Notes: generated by a model not told the origin, from the sequence alone. Positions 8,174-16,515 are shown, numbered from the stretch's first letter. The stretch: DNA of 56,968 nt from Nodosilinea sp. LEGE 06152 (GCF_015207525.1 NZ_JADEWR010000033.1:16830-73797); one strand, 5' to 3'. A program made the numbers and translations.

Positions 8174-8590
8174 TTAGGATCGCGGTTCTAAAGCACCCAC
8201 CAGGATTTCAGCCAAGGTAGCCTTATCCACCTGCCCCTGGGCGACTCGCATCACCAGGTCGTAAGCGTCGTCATCGCTAAGGGTTAAACCGTAACCATTT
8301 ACCTCTAAAAATGTATCCATCACCGCAAAGGCTGTTCGCTTGTTGCCATCAATAAAGGGATGGTTGCGCGACAGATGGTACAGGTATGCCGCCGCCTGCT
8401 CCGCTAAGGTAGGATGCAGCAGCTCACCGCCAAAGGAAGCCTTTGGTTGAGCCAGAGCAGAATCTAGTAGCCCCTCATCGCGCACGCCAGGAGTGCCGCC
8501 AAAACTCTCGATTTGGTCGGCATGAAGCAGTAAAACATCGTCTCGGCAGAGAAAATTAGGAGTCGGCAAGACGACGATAAACCTCGGCAC
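8174..8590 (-). CDS. doc: Doc-type (Fic fold) toxin
   Basis: The toxin half of a type II toxin-antitoxin pair. The 138-residue protein carries the Doc/Fic motif HPFIDGNKRTA at residues 77-87, plus GTPGVRDEGLLDSALAQP near residue 33, both typical of the death-on-curing family. Doc from phage P1 phosphorylates EF-Tu and blocks translation; that activity is inferred for this one. The reading frame starts inside the upstream antitoxin gene (35-base overlap), as expected for translational coupling. The residues before about 15 do not match the family, so the true start could be slightly downstream. Confidence 0.88.
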   Translation of the reverse strand: MPRFIVVLPTPNFLCRDDVLLLHADQIESFGGTPGVRDEGLLDSALAQPKASFGGELLHPTLAEQAAAYLYHLSRNHPFIDGNKRTAFAVMDTFLEVNGYGLTLSDDDAYDLVMRVAQGQVDKATLAEILVGALEPRS

Positions 8591-8756
8591 GCTTTTGCTT
8601 AGACCGCTGATAGGCTTGCCAGATAGCGGAATCTTTAACTGTTTCGGCTAATGGCTTGCGAGATTTGATGTAAACCAAAATCTCTGTCAGTGTTTCCGCA
8701 GGCAGGTCGTCTATCGCTTCTAAAATTTCGTCTTTGAGTGTAGTGGTGGTGGTCAT
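8556..8756 (-). CDS. Antitoxin of the Doc pair (DUF2281-like)
   Basis: A 66-residue protein preceding and overlapping the doc gene. The segment LKDEILEAIDDLPAETLTEIL followed by a basic C-terminus (RSKQKRAEVYRRL) resembles DUF2281/VapB-like antitoxins: an N-terminal helical pair and a toxin-binding tail. I chose the ATG at 8756 over the ORF's far upstream codon at 8855 because the extra 33 residues are not like the family. Its overlap with the toxin is the strongest evidence for the role; partner specificity is inferred from position. Confidence 0.75.
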   Translation of the reverse strand: MTTTTTLKDEILEAIDDLPAETLTEILVYIKSRKPLAETVKDSAIWQAYQRSKQKRAEVYRRLADS

Positions 8757-8874
8757 TGCTCTGGCCTTAAACAATGGCTTGAGTCCTTCTATTAATAGTA
8801 ATGGGGTCGCGTTGAACCCAAAGGCTTGGGCTTTGCCCATCGCGCCGTAGCCCATAGGCAGCCCCTAACCTGGC

Positions 8875-10083
8875 TTAAACCACCGCCGTAGCGGCTTTGA
8901 TCGCAAAGATATGCTCGATGGTGTCTTCGACAGAGCGATCGGGGGTAGACGCGCCGGAGGTAACGCCGACGGTAATGGGGCCGTCGGGCAGCCAGTTCTC
9001 GGTTACCGTCAGGTCGCCGTGAAGGGGCTTGTGCTCGATACGGTTGCCGGGGCCAATGCGGCTCGCGCTGTCGATGTGGTACGAGGGAATGCTGCGATCG
9101 ATCGCAATTTCTTGCAGGTGGGTAGTGTTAGACGAGTTGTAGCCGCCAATTACCACCATCAGATCGAGCTTTTCATCCACCAGCTCAAACATGGCGTCTT
9201 GGCGCTCTTGGGTGGCGTCACAGATAGTGTTGAAGCTGAGGAAGTGGTCGTTGAGGGCCTGGGGGCCAAACTTCTTCAAGATGGTGTGCTCGAAGAGTTT
9301 GCCAATTTGCTCAGTCTCGCCCTTGAGCATGGTGGTCTGGTTGGCGACGCCGATGCGATCGAGGTCGGTGTCGGGGTCGAACCCGGCGGAGCAGGCACGG
9401 CCAAACTTGGCCATAAATTCGGCCTTGTCACCGCCGTTAAGAATGTAGTCGGCCACGTAGTTGGCCTGGTCTAGATTGAGCACCACCAGATATTTGCCCG
9501 CAAAGGAGCTGGTGGCGACGGTTTCTTCGTGGTTGTACTTGCCGTGGATGATGGAGGTGTGGTCGCGTTTCTTATGCTTTTCGACCGTGTTCCACACCTT
9601 AGAGACCCAGGGGCAGGTGGTATCGACAATAGTGCAGCCCTTGTCGTTGAGCAGTTGCATTTCCTGTACGCTAGCCCCAAAGGCGGGCAGAATCACCACA
9701 TCGCCCTGGCCCACTACGGAGAAATCCTTCTCGCCGTCTACCACTTCAATAAATTCCACCGCCATGTCTTTGAGGCGCTGGTTGACGCTGGGGTTGTGAA
9801 TAATTTCGTTGGTAATCCAGATGCGCTCGGTGGGAAAGTGCTGGCGAGTTTCGTAGGCCATCGCTACGGCCCGCTCGACTCCCCAGCAAAAGCCAAAGGA
9901 CTGGGCCAGCTTAATAGTGACGGTGCCGCGAGTGAGGGTGTAGCTGCGATCGCGAATTTCCTGAATTAGCCCGCTGTTGTACTCAGTCTGCATTTGCCCG
10001 GCCACCGCGTCTCCGTGGCCAAACCCCTGGCGAAAGTACTTGTCGGAGTGGTTGAGCGATCGCTTAAAAGCCTTAGTATCCAT
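8875..10083 (-). CDS. ispH: 4-hydroxy-3-methylbut-2-enyl diphosphate reductase
   Basis: Last enzyme of the MEP isoprenoid pathway: reduces HMBPP to isopentenyl and dimethylallyl diphosphate, feeding carotenoids, chlorophyll phytyl tails and quinones. The 402-residue product has the cyanobacterial/plant length. The three Cys ligands of the iron-sulfur cluster are visible in FGFCWGVERAV (about 66), VDTTCPWVSKV (about 158) and FNTICDATQERQ (about 288), and NHDFLS-type and TSGASTPD motifs follow. The N-terminal MDTKAFKRSLNHSDKYFRQGF is the typical cyanobacterial extension and supports the start. Monocistronic between the antitoxin gene and a DUF2283 remnant. Confidence 0.96.
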   Translation of the reverse strand: MDTKAFKRSLNHSDKYFRQGFGHGDAVAGQMQTEYNSGLIQEIRDRSYTLTRGTVTIKLAQSFGFCWGVERAVAMAYETRQHFPTERIWITNEIIHNPSVNQRLKDMAVEFIEVVDGEKDFSVVGQGDVVILPAFGASVQEMQLLNDKGCTIVDTTCPWVSKVWNTVEKHKKRDHTSIIHGKYNHEETVATSSFAGKYLVVLNLDQANYVADYILNGGDKAEFMAKFGRACSAGFDPDTDLDRIGVANQTTMLKGETEQIGKLFEHTILKKFGPQALNDHFLSFNTICDATQERQDAMFELVDEKLDLMVVIGGYNSSNTTHLQEIAIDRSIPSYHIDSASRIGPGNRIEHKPLHGDLTVTENWLPDGPITVGVTSGASTPDRSVEDTIEHIFAIKAATAVV

Positions 10084-10162
10084 CGAATCCTCACCAGGTG
10101 CAGCACGTTATCTAGGATAACGGGTTGTGGGCGGGGGTTTGGGTGCGATCGCCCAGTAAATT

Positions 10163-10417
10163 TCAATTGTTGACCATAGCGCCGATCCAATTCACTACCA
10201 ACGTCAGTGTCGGCAACAATTCCCCTGGTAGGCTCACTTCTATGGCGGGGGTGGTTACGGCCCGACTGTAATGCTCCGCCATAGTGCCCACCAGGCGGCC
10301 TTCATCGTCGAAGTCGATAATCAGGTTCTCGTTTAGCACCTCTGATTCGGGGCTGGGGCGATTGGCCAAATCAATATATATGGAAAAATTACTTCCCAGA
10401 CAGGGGTGAGCAATATC
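10163..10417 (-). pseudogene. Decayed DUF2283-like gene
   Basis: The minus-strand frame open from 10417 reads SIYIDLANRPSPESEVL, then LIIDFDDEGRLVG. That is the core of the DUF2283 family (usually DALYIRL...ESEEV...GVILDFDEDGRLVGIEIL). The conserved N-terminal start (a Met-Lys-...-YDPEADALY segment) is not readable, an in-frame stop lies just upstream, and the part after VG diverges into SRAVTTPAIEVSLPGELLP without the usual ending. So it looks like a gene that has lost its ends. An alternative is a short intact protein starting at a TTG (10369). DUF2283 genes commonly sit in mobile or toxin-rich regions. Confidence 0.45.
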
Positions 10418-10588
10418 TCACCTAACGGTTTGTGGTTACTTTGCAACGACCGCGAGCATTTCTTGCCCCGCTTGAATTCCGAATTGCGACAATTGTGCAG
10501 CATTGCCGATTGTGACGCTGTAGGCGAAAGCAGCAATTGGCAAATTGTCGGCGAACGCAGAATGTCAAACTAGGATGGTTCAGTTCAT

Positions 10589-10617
10589 TTGCAGCCTTTG
10601 TTTAACGAAGGCTGCAA
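10589..10617. terminator. Hairpin downstream of the mys operon
   Basis: Perfect 10-bp inverted repeat TTGCAGCCTT / AAGGCTGCAA with a 9-base loop, about 55 bases past the mysC stop. No clear T-run follows on the minus strand, so it may be a weak terminator or a 3'-end stabilising hairpin. The rest of 10418-10671 shows no gene. Confidence 0.5.
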
Positions 10618-10671
10618 TTCCTGCTTTACCTAAAGAAAAGCCTGCCGAACTGAGTTAAAGCCAGCAAACTC

Positions 10672-12096
10672 CTACTCAATTAGTTCCCCAATATTAAAAT
10701 CAATGCGAATCCAGCTTCTCAGCTTTCTCAAACTGTCGAGCAGTAGAAGAGGAATTTGCCAGTGATGCACCATCAAGAACGGTAGGGGATCGTTCACCAT
10801 AAAAACGGCTTCCTTACCCTGCCAGATGTTGTTAAACCAGCATTGCAGTTGTTGAAGCGATCGCACCTCATTCAACCGCCACAGTTCGTGATAAAGCCAG
10901 TAGGTAGGTCTGCTACTCGTGAGCGGTTGCAAAGGTTCTAGGGGAGCATTGGAACTCAGGTAGGCATCGGCGACACCGGGATGGTTGTAAAACATGGTGA
11001 GCGCCGAGTGAGTGCGGGGGTTACACTCGATCGCGTGAACCGTTCCGTCTTCAGCTTGAATCAGGTCAAAGGAGGCCTGTCCATAACCCGGAACAGCCGA
11101 CAGAAACCGTTCAACCCAGGCGGCAATTTCAGGTTTATCGACCTGCTCGTAGTTCACCTGAAAGGCAGAGGACTCACAGCAGCAGTAGAGCGTTGAGCGA
11201 CCGTCGCGAACAGTGCTGTGGGTACAATACTCCTGCCCCGGAATAAACTCCTGCAAAATCCAGGGTTTGGCCTCGCTAATCGGCAAACTGTTCACAAAAG
11301 CCGCCGTTTCCCCTGGGGTTTCGCAGGGGAGTTTGGTTAGATCGAGACGATGCTTAGAATCGTAGGGGATGCTTTTCAGAATGTATTTGCGTTTCTCGTT
11401 TGAGAAATCAAAATTTAAGACCTGTTCTGGGGATGTGATTTGATAGGACTTGGGCACGGTCAAGGAAAGCGATCGCGCCTGTTCTGCAAAGGCAAACTTA
11501 TCATCCAGCATCCGAATTGTTTCGGCATCAAAATGGCAGACCTCACAGTAGTCGGCCAGCGGATGCTCTGTCATACCGTCGTAGTAAAGCACAGAAAAAA
11601 TCGCAACGGGAATGAACAAGTCAATCTTCTCTCTCCGAGCGATCGCCTGGAGAGTATTGATGTAACCCTGCAAATCTTTCGCCGGATCGGGCACGGTATA
11701 GAACGCTGCAACCGCGTTGGAGTACTGGTTGCCGCTATGCCAAAACTTTTCTGTATCAATCAAAATTGCCCGGTGTCCAGCCGCATGAAATGAACGAGCA
11801 AGCTGAAGTGCCTTGGTCATTCTGCCGCCCGCAATTAAGATGCTTTTAGGTTGCTCGGCTGCAATGACCGATGGTGACGAACGACGCAACCCACTCCAGA
11901 GAAGTGATCCAAGCACGAGCATCAGGTTAAAGGGCAGGGCAATTGTCAATAGAGCCAATACGCCAAGATTTTGTAGAATTGCCCAAACGACAGTTTGAAG
12001 ATTGCGGCCCACTGTAACGGTCTTGATCGGAGATGTTGTCTCTGTTGGCTTAGGCAGCAGCGTTTCGGTTGACATGGGTTTGTAGGTTTCGGTCAT
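10672..12096 (-). CDS. mysC: MysC, ATP-grasp mycosporine-glycine synthase
   Basis: Joins glycine to 4-deoxygadusol, through an ATP-dependent phospho-enol intermediate, to give mycosporine-glycine. The 474-residue product begins with a polar lead and a hydrophobic segment (about residues 24-55, LGVLALLTIALPFNLMLVLG) that probably anchors it to a membrane. An ATP-grasp fold follows: KYILKSIPYDSKHRLDL, the WILQEFIPGQEYCTHS strand, and the metal-binding AIECNPRTHSALTMF. The C-terminal region is typical of the mys clusters. I chose the ATG at 12096; the TTG at 12117 overlaps the mysB stop but is a weaker choice. Last gene of the operon; no mysD or mysE follows. Confidence 0.93.
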   Translation of the reverse strand: MTETYKPMSTETLLPKPTETTSPIKTVTVGRNLQTVVWAILQNLGVLALLTIALPFNLMLVLGSLLWSGLRRSSPSVIAAEQPKSILIAGGRMTKALQLARSFHAAGHRAILIDTEKFWHSGNQYSNAVAAFYTVPDPAKDLQGYINTLQAIARREKIDLFIPVAIFSVLYYDGMTEHPLADYCEVCHFDAETIRMLDDKFAFAEQARSLSLTVPKSYQITSPEQVLNFDFSNEKRKYILKSIPYDSKHRLDLTKLPCETPGETAAFVNSLPISEAKPWILQEFIPGQEYCTHSTVRDGRSTLYCCCESSAFQVNYEQVDKPEIAAWVERFLSAVPGYGQASFDLIQAEDGTVHAIECNPRTHSALTMFYNHPGVADAYLSSNAPLEPLQPLTSSRPTYWLYHELWRLNEVRSLQQLQCWFNNIWQGKEAVFMVNDPLPFLMVHHWQIPLLLLDSLRKLRSWIRIDFNIGELIE

Positions 12097-12113
12097 AATC
12101 TCTAGCCCAGCCC

Positions 12114-12959
12114 TCAAACTCGACGAATGAGCGTCAGGCCATCTCGCACCGGCAGTAGCACCTGCTCGGTTCGTGGATCGTCAGCAACGACCTGGTTAAA
12201 GTGAGCGATCGCCTTGGCAGTGTCCGATCGCTCCGACTCTGACAGGTAAACTTCTCCCAAAAACAGAGTGTTGTCGGCACAGATATAGCCGTTGGGAGCC
12301 AGTAAATTGCTGCCAATCAGTTTTTCGTAGTACTCCACGTAACCCGCCTTATCCGCATCAATAAAGGCAAAATCAAAGCTTGCCCGGTCGGCAATCAGTT
12401 GATCTAGGGTGTCGGAGGCAGGCCCTAATTTAACCTCGATTTTGTGCCCGTGGGGCGATCGCTCAAATAAGCTCTGAGCAAATTGGGCGGCATAGGGGTC
12501 GATTTCACAGGCAATCATAGACCCATCGTCGGGTAAGCCTTCTGCCATTGCCAAGGCAGAGTAGCCAGTGAACATCCCAACATCTAGAATCCGCTTTGCC
12601 CCGACCATCCGCACAAACATCTTCAGCGCCTGCCCTTCCAGGTGCCCGGTTAACATTTCCTGCTCTAGATGTTGCTCCGTTTCCCCACCCTCAAATTTCG
12701 CCTGCCAGGGTTCGTGCTGCGTTTTTTGGGCAATCTGCGTCAAAGCAGGAGATTCGGGCGTAGTCGATCGCTCCAGGTAGCCATCCAACCCGGCAATTAG
12801 CAGCAGCGCTTTTTGCAGATGGATGCTTAAATCGCCAGGATCATCGGTCACCTGTGGCAACAGGGCGATCGCTTGTTCCAGATGGTGGGCCGCAATGGTT
12901 ACAGGCGTAATGGGGCGAGGTGGAGATATGGGCATGGGGTTTGCAACGCCGAATGTCAT
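12114..12959 (-). CDS. mysB: MysB, O-methyltransferase making 4-deoxygadusol
   Basis: SAM-dependent methylation of 2-demethyl-4-deoxygadusol, second step of mycosporine biosynthesis. The 281-residue protein has a helical N-terminal region and a class I methyltransferase fold of the caffeoyl-CoA type. Motif I is ILDVGMFTGYSALAMA (about residues 143-158), the acidic ligand is IACEIDP, and the metal/substrate loop is FAFIDADKAGYVEYYEKL, followed by CADNTLFLGEV. Its start overlaps the mysA stop as ATGA, so the two are translationally coupled. Co-orientation with mysA and mysC makes the specific role firm rather than a general O-methyltransferase. Confidence 0.93.
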   Translation of the reverse strand: MTFGVANPMPISPPRPITPVTIAAHHLEQAIALLPQVTDDPGDLSIHLQKALLLIAGLDGYLERSTTPESPALTQIAQKTQHEPWQAKFEGGETEQHLEQEMLTGHLEGQALKMFVRMVGAKRILDVGMFTGYSALAMAEGLPDDGSMIACEIDPYAAQFAQSLFERSPHGHKIEVKLGPASDTLDQLIADRASFDFAFIDADKAGYVEYYEKLIGSNLLAPNGYICADNTLFLGEVYLSESERSDTAKAIAHFNQVVADDPRTEQVLLPVRDGLTLIRRV

Positions 12960-14209
12960 ACTTGACCTCCCACCAGTGAAGGAACGGATTTAGCAAAGCT
13001 TTCTTCTGGTTTTACATAGGCATCAATTCCATCCCCTGCTCTGGCATAGTCGGCACACAAATTCTTGTGTTCTTTCAACGTTGCCTCCAGTTCGTCACGG
13101 GTTAGATCATTGACAAAGTGGCATTTACCAATGGGATGAGGAACCGCTGCCCGCAGTAAACCATCACGGGTGAGGGTAATAGATTGGTTGGCTTTCCAAA
13201 GCAGTTCAACGTCTAAACTAGGATGATCCAGAGCTAATCCCAGACGACTCATTAAGCCTAGAATGCGATCGCGCTCTGCGGAGGTAATGTAACCACGACG
13301 AGCGGCAAGGGTGGCGGAAAATGCCATATCAATGTTGACGGCATGACCGTGAAGTAGCGGTGGCTCTGGCGTGAGTTCTAAGGTTGGACTCCAGGTATGA
13401 CCGTAGGCAATCACGCGATCGAGCATCAACTCATGCAGGTTAGGGGTTTCTAGCTCCAGCATGGTTTTAATCGATTCGTAGTTCACCTGATGCCCAATCT
13501 TCTGCAAGAAAGTATCATCATTGCGGTAGCCGAAGTGGTTGTACAGCAGATCTTCGCCGTAGCGATCGAGCAGGTCAAACACCTGTCGATTGGAGACGAC
13601 GGCGATTTTAACTAGTTCTGCCATGCCATTGCGAATTTGATCGACGGGCAGCGTTCGCAGAAACGAAAAATTGAGGAAGGTAGCTTTTGGAGCGTGGTAG
13701 GCACCCAAGCGGTTTTTTAACTTACCGTGATTAACCGCCACTTTGATGGCAATTCCGGCATCAATCAGGCCGATCAATGTAGTTGGAATTCGAATATAGT
13801 TGGTGCTCCGCCGATAGGCGGCACAGGCAAACCCTGCCACATCGGTCACCAAACCACCGCCAATTACTAAAACAGGTTCCTTGCGTAAAAGATTAAAGCG
13901 ACAAAAGGCATCAATGATGGCCTGCCAGGTTGCGACCGTTTTATCAGGCTCTTTAATAGAGACCGGAAAGACCGTTAAATCAATTCCATAGTACTGAAAG
14001 TATTGCTGCAGTTGGGGGCCATACAATCGGTTAACGGTATCATCCACGATCGCAAGACATCGCTTGAGGGTTGTGTAATAACTTGCCAGTTCGGGGTGGT
14101 GAATGTCGAACAACCCTTCAACAAACTGAAAATCAAGTTCGATCTTCTCATAACCTTCAACTCGAAAACCGGTTGAAGTTGCAGAAAACTGCGCCTGAAT
14201 ATTGCTCAT
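12956..14209 (-). CDS. mysA: MysA, 2-demethyl-4-deoxygadusol synthase
   Basis: Cyclises sedoheptulose 7-phosphate to 2-demethyl-4-deoxygadusol, first step to mycosporine-like amino acids (UV sunscreens). A dehydroquinate-synthase fold of 417 residues, the usual length. The NAD-binding GGGLVTDVAGFACAAYRRST and substrate-site IPTTLIGLIDAGIAIKVAVN segments are clear, as is the metal-ligand region with YGHTWSPTLE and LLHGHAVNIDMAFSA. The adjacent mysB and mysC separate it from primary dehydroquinate synthase and from valiolone synthases, whose folds are similar. The operon has visibly lower G+C (about 48% in sampled lines) than its flanks. A strong leader hairpin lies at 14265-14290. Confidence 0.93.
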   Translation of the reverse strand: MSNIQAQFSATSTGFRVEGYEKIELDFQFVEGLFDIHHPELASYYTTLKRCLAIVDDTVNRLYGPQLQQYFQYYGIDLTVFPVSIKEPDKTVATWQAIIDAFCRFNLLRKEPVLVIGGGLVTDVAGFACAAYRRSTNYIRIPTTLIGLIDAGIAIKVAVNHGKLKNRLGAYHAPKATFLNFSFLRTLPVDQIRNGMAELVKIAVVSNRQVFDLLDRYGEDLLYNHFGYRNDDTFLQKIGHQVNYESIKTMLELETPNLHELMLDRVIAYGHTWSPTLELTPEPPLLHGHAVNIDMAFSATLAARRGYITSAERDRILGLMSRLGLALDHPSLDVELLWKANQSITLTRDGLLRAAVPHPIGKCHFVNDLTRDELEATLKEHKNLCADYARAGDGIDAYVKPEESFAKSVPSLVGGQV

Positions 14210-14264
14210 GGCTCTAATGGTAATTTTGCTGAGTTAGGGGACTAGCAGGCAGAGGCATATCAGC

Positions 14265-14290
14265 GGAGATGTCCTAAAATAGACATCTCC
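14265..14290 (-). promoter_or_regulatory. Leader hairpin upstream of mysA
   Basis: Perfect 9-bp inverted repeat GGAGATGTC / GACATCTCC with an 8-base AT-rich loop, 56 to 81 bases before the mysA start. It has no T-run, so it is more likely an operator or an RNA element of the mys leader than a terminator. Confidence 0.5.
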
Positions 14291-15020
14291 ATGAAACTGT
14301 TCCAGCATAAATGATGTGTCCTAAGCCACAAGCAGCTTGGGACAGGGGGCATTGAAGCCTCGACGGATTGAACTCAACGACGACCTGAACAAACTGCTTA
14401 CAGATTCTTCAGCAGTTAGTAGATGTTCAAAAGTTGAAGTTCAACAAGGCTAGATCTGGAAGAGCCAATCCGTGACCACGAAATGAGAGTAAATAAAAAC
14501 TCGAATTCGGATAGACTTGGCAAACTCCCAAAAAGTCACGATTCCAAAGATGCCTCTGCGCTGAATCATCGTGGAGTAATACCAAAACTGTGGGTAGCTT
14601 AATTTACTCCTGCAAATGATGAACTCTATCAATGGGTAGAGAACAGCTGCCGCAGTAAGGCTCCGTTAAAGAGCTATCCGAGCAGTTTTCTGCCTATTTG
14701 TAGGGGCAGACCGTCCTACCAAAGACGGCAAATCACAGATGCAACGCTGATTTCGGTGCCTAGGCAAGGCAACACTCAGCACGAAAACTAAACCATGCAA
14801 GCAGGGCAAGATATCGCCTGGTACCAAGTGCGAGGTTCAAAACCCTCGGATCAAAACAGATATTCCGCAGGACAAGTGGTCGTTTGTCCCTAACCAATCA
14901 GGGATAGGCAACCAGGGTTTGTCTAAAAATAGCCGTCCCTATCGACTTCGCTTGGGGAACGGCTATGGCTGTTATTGTTGAAGGTGCCGCGCTAGAGGTA
15001 TGGACGATTAGTCTGAGATC

Positions 15021-15045
15021 AAAAAAATAGAAGCTTAGTTTCTAT
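15021..15045 (-). terminator. Rho-independent terminator inside the non-coding region (minus strand)
   Basis: On the minus strand: stem ATAGAA / TTCTAT with a 7-base loop, followed directly by seven T. No minus-strand gene ends nearby, so if it is real it ends an unannotated transcript coming from around 15.1-15.5 kb. Confidence 0.5.
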
Positions 15046-15289
15046 CCACCGAGTATCTCCTTCAAGCTCTGCCCAACTCTCACCAGGTATGATGGCAGCC
15101 AAGTTTTAGAACAGCAGGCCATACCGAGTTGCTGTATTCAGGCTGCAACACAGGAAGGAACCGCCGCCCACATGCTTCCAGGCGACGGTATCTTCTACGA
15201 CGAGAACTTGCCCGCAAGGGAATTTGAGGCAATGCCAATAACCCTGCGTCCTGCCGGAAAGATCTGCAGGACACCTCAAAAGGGCAAAT

Positions 15290-15346
15290 GATTCTGGGGC
15301 TGCAGCTAGGGGCTGTCAGCAGTTAACTGCTGATGACCTCAGAATC
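15290..15346. repeat. Nested inverted repeat around an 18-bp perfect palindrome
   Basis: The palindrome TCAGCAGTTAACTGCTGA (15316-15333) lies within outer arms GATTCTG (15290-15296) and CAGAATC (15340-15346). Such nesting suggests an RNA structure or a protein-binding palindrome. Confidence 0.6.
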
Positions 15347-15535
15347 TAGCGGTTACGGCCTCTAACCTGTTTTTGGGGTCGGGCGTGGCACCACCTATGG
15401 GATAAGGATTGTAGCGAGAGTTGATGATTCGCCCTAGGGCACACTTCCCCTTAGGGACGACCAATTCCTAACGAGATGTGTAGACAGGGCATCAGGGTGC
15501 CCCGGTAGCGATTACAACAAAAGATCCGTTTTCCT

Positions 15536-15985
15536 GTGAGGATCGTTGCTGTGAAGAAGCGTTTGCCGTCTGGTGTTTTAGTTGGAGGATGTTTGGTTGG
15601 CCTGGCGGCCTGGATGCTGAGCGTGCCCACTGCTCTAGCGGCTCCTTGCACCGTGAACTGTAAGTCGGGGCAAATTCAATTTACGCCGGGCGATCGCATC
15701 ACTATCCAAGTCGTCAACGTGGGCAGTCGCCCCCTCAGCCTGGAGCAACCGCCTCTGCTTGGCCCTCGCGTGCTCTATACCGGCAACACCATTGAAACTC
15801 AGGTGGGCTGGACGGCTCAGCCCAACCCATCGGTGTTTTTTTGGTCGCAGGAACGGCTGCCTGTGCGGGCAAGACTGAACCGCCCCGGCCCCAATACGCT
15901 GCGGGTGGAAGTTTACGATGCGCCCAGTGAACCGAGCGATCGCAGCATCACCATCGAAGCCGATGGCCGCGTCTCGGTGAAATAA
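15536..15985 (+). CDS. Exported hypothetical protein, probable beta-sandwich
   Basis: A 149-residue protein not matched to a family. A Sec signal peptide is clear (hydrophobic core about residues 13-31, cleavage near ALAAPC). The mature part has two close cysteines (CTVNC), then a strand-rich sequence (FTPGDRITIQVVNVG, LNRPGPNTLRVEVYDAPSEP) like a small beta-sandwich. The start is a GTG at 15536; a second GTG at 15551 would give a shorter, more typical signal peptide. It lies alone at the right edge of the non-coding region and is convergent with the next gene. Confidence 0.65.
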   Translation: MRIVAVKKRLPSGVLVGGCLVGLAAWMLSVPTALAAPCTVNCKSGQIQFTPGDRITIQVVNVGSRPLSLEQPPLLGPRVLYTGNTIETQVGWTAQPNPSVFFWSQERLPVRARLNRPGPNTLRVEVYDAPSEPSDRSITIEADGRVSVK

Positions 15986-16062
15986 CGGTGCGGGTGTCAA
16001 GTTGCCTAAGATCTTGGAAGTTCTTTGACACCCCGCCAACGCGCTCAACCGCAAGATAGCGC

Positions 16063-16515
16063 TCAGGCTGGCGCAAAGGCCAGGGCCAGCATAGCCAGAG
16101 TAAAAACAGCGGAACCAGTAATGCCAAGGGTTCGCGGCCAGTTGTAGGCAATTAATTCCTGAATGACTTCAGGCTGCTTACCGCCCCGCTCCAGCCGAAA
16201 GTGGCGCGGAATCTCTAGCGCTACCGTAACCCAAAGCCCTAGCAGACCGCAGGCCGCATTGGCCAGAGCCAACCCCAGGGGCACCGACCCGGGGCGCAGA
16301 AAGATAATCGCTATGGGCACAAGGAAGCAGGAGAACCCTGGAATAATGACCGGCAGCGGTATTTGACTGGAATAAAACTTGTGGTATGTGACATATTCTG
16401 CTGGGCCAACCTTGGCAAAAAGAGGATAGACCACAAGCTGCGCGAACCAGATGGTACCGAGGTTGTAACAGATGAGCACCGTGTAAAACAATAAGAAACC
16501 GTGGGAGAAATCCAT
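16063..16515 (-). CDS. Four-helix integral membrane protein, unknown function
   Basis: A 150-residue hydrophobic protein with four predicted membrane segments (about residues 6-28, 52-73, 77-98 and 128-149). Between segments 1 and 2 is a loop with VVYPLFAKVGPAEYVTYHKF and between 3 and 4 a charged loop containing LEIPRHFRLERGGKQPEVIQ. The Pro and His in the H-x-F-Y-x-S-Q-I-P segment recall small DUF1772/DUF4149-like membrane proteins, but I cannot assign a family. ATG start at 16515. Followed by a broken DUF924 gene on the same strand upstream. Confidence 0.7.
   Translation of the reverse strand: MDFSHGFLLFYTVLICYNLGTIWFAQLVVYPLFAKVGPAEYVTYHKFYSSQIPLPVIIPGFSCFLVPIAIIFLRPGSVPLGLALANAACGLLGLWVTVALEIPRHFRLERGGKQPEVIQELIAYNWPRTLGITGSAVFTLAMLALAFAPA

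Larger units (their letters stand above)
14291..15535. other. Long non-coding region with several hairpins upstream of mysA
   Basis: More than 1.2 kb without a credible gene; the short ORFs in it have no ribosome-binding sites or recognisable content. It holds an unusual number of inverted repeats: ATAGCCGTCCC / GGGGAACGGCTAT (14929-14966), a T7-tailed minus-strand terminator (15021-15045), GTCCTGC / GCAGGAC (about 15249-15273), and the nested structure at 15290-15346. This is compatible with one or more structured RNAs or a decayed element. It is AT-richer than the flanks up to about 15050. Confidence 0.5.

Noticed and set aside
10333..10536. 67-codon minus-strand ORF overlapping the DUF2283 remnant
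   Set aside because: No recognisable content; the other frame carries the DUF2283 core.
14450..14632. 60-codon minus-strand ORF
   Set aside because: No Shine-Dalgarno and no family-like sequence in a region of hairpins.
14831..14848. tRNA T-arm-like CGAGG...CCTCG with TTCAAAA
   Set aside because: The loop is 8 bases instead of 7 and no acceptor, D or anticodon arm can be built around it.
15330..15346. Hammerhead-like CTGATGA near the nested palindrome
   Set aside because: GAAA and the flanking stems required for a hammerhead ribozyme are missing.
14210..15535. Group I/II intron, RNase P, tmRNA or 6S RNA
   Set aside because: I looked for the conserved core words of each (domain V, GAGGAAAGTCC, tRNA-like end) and found none.
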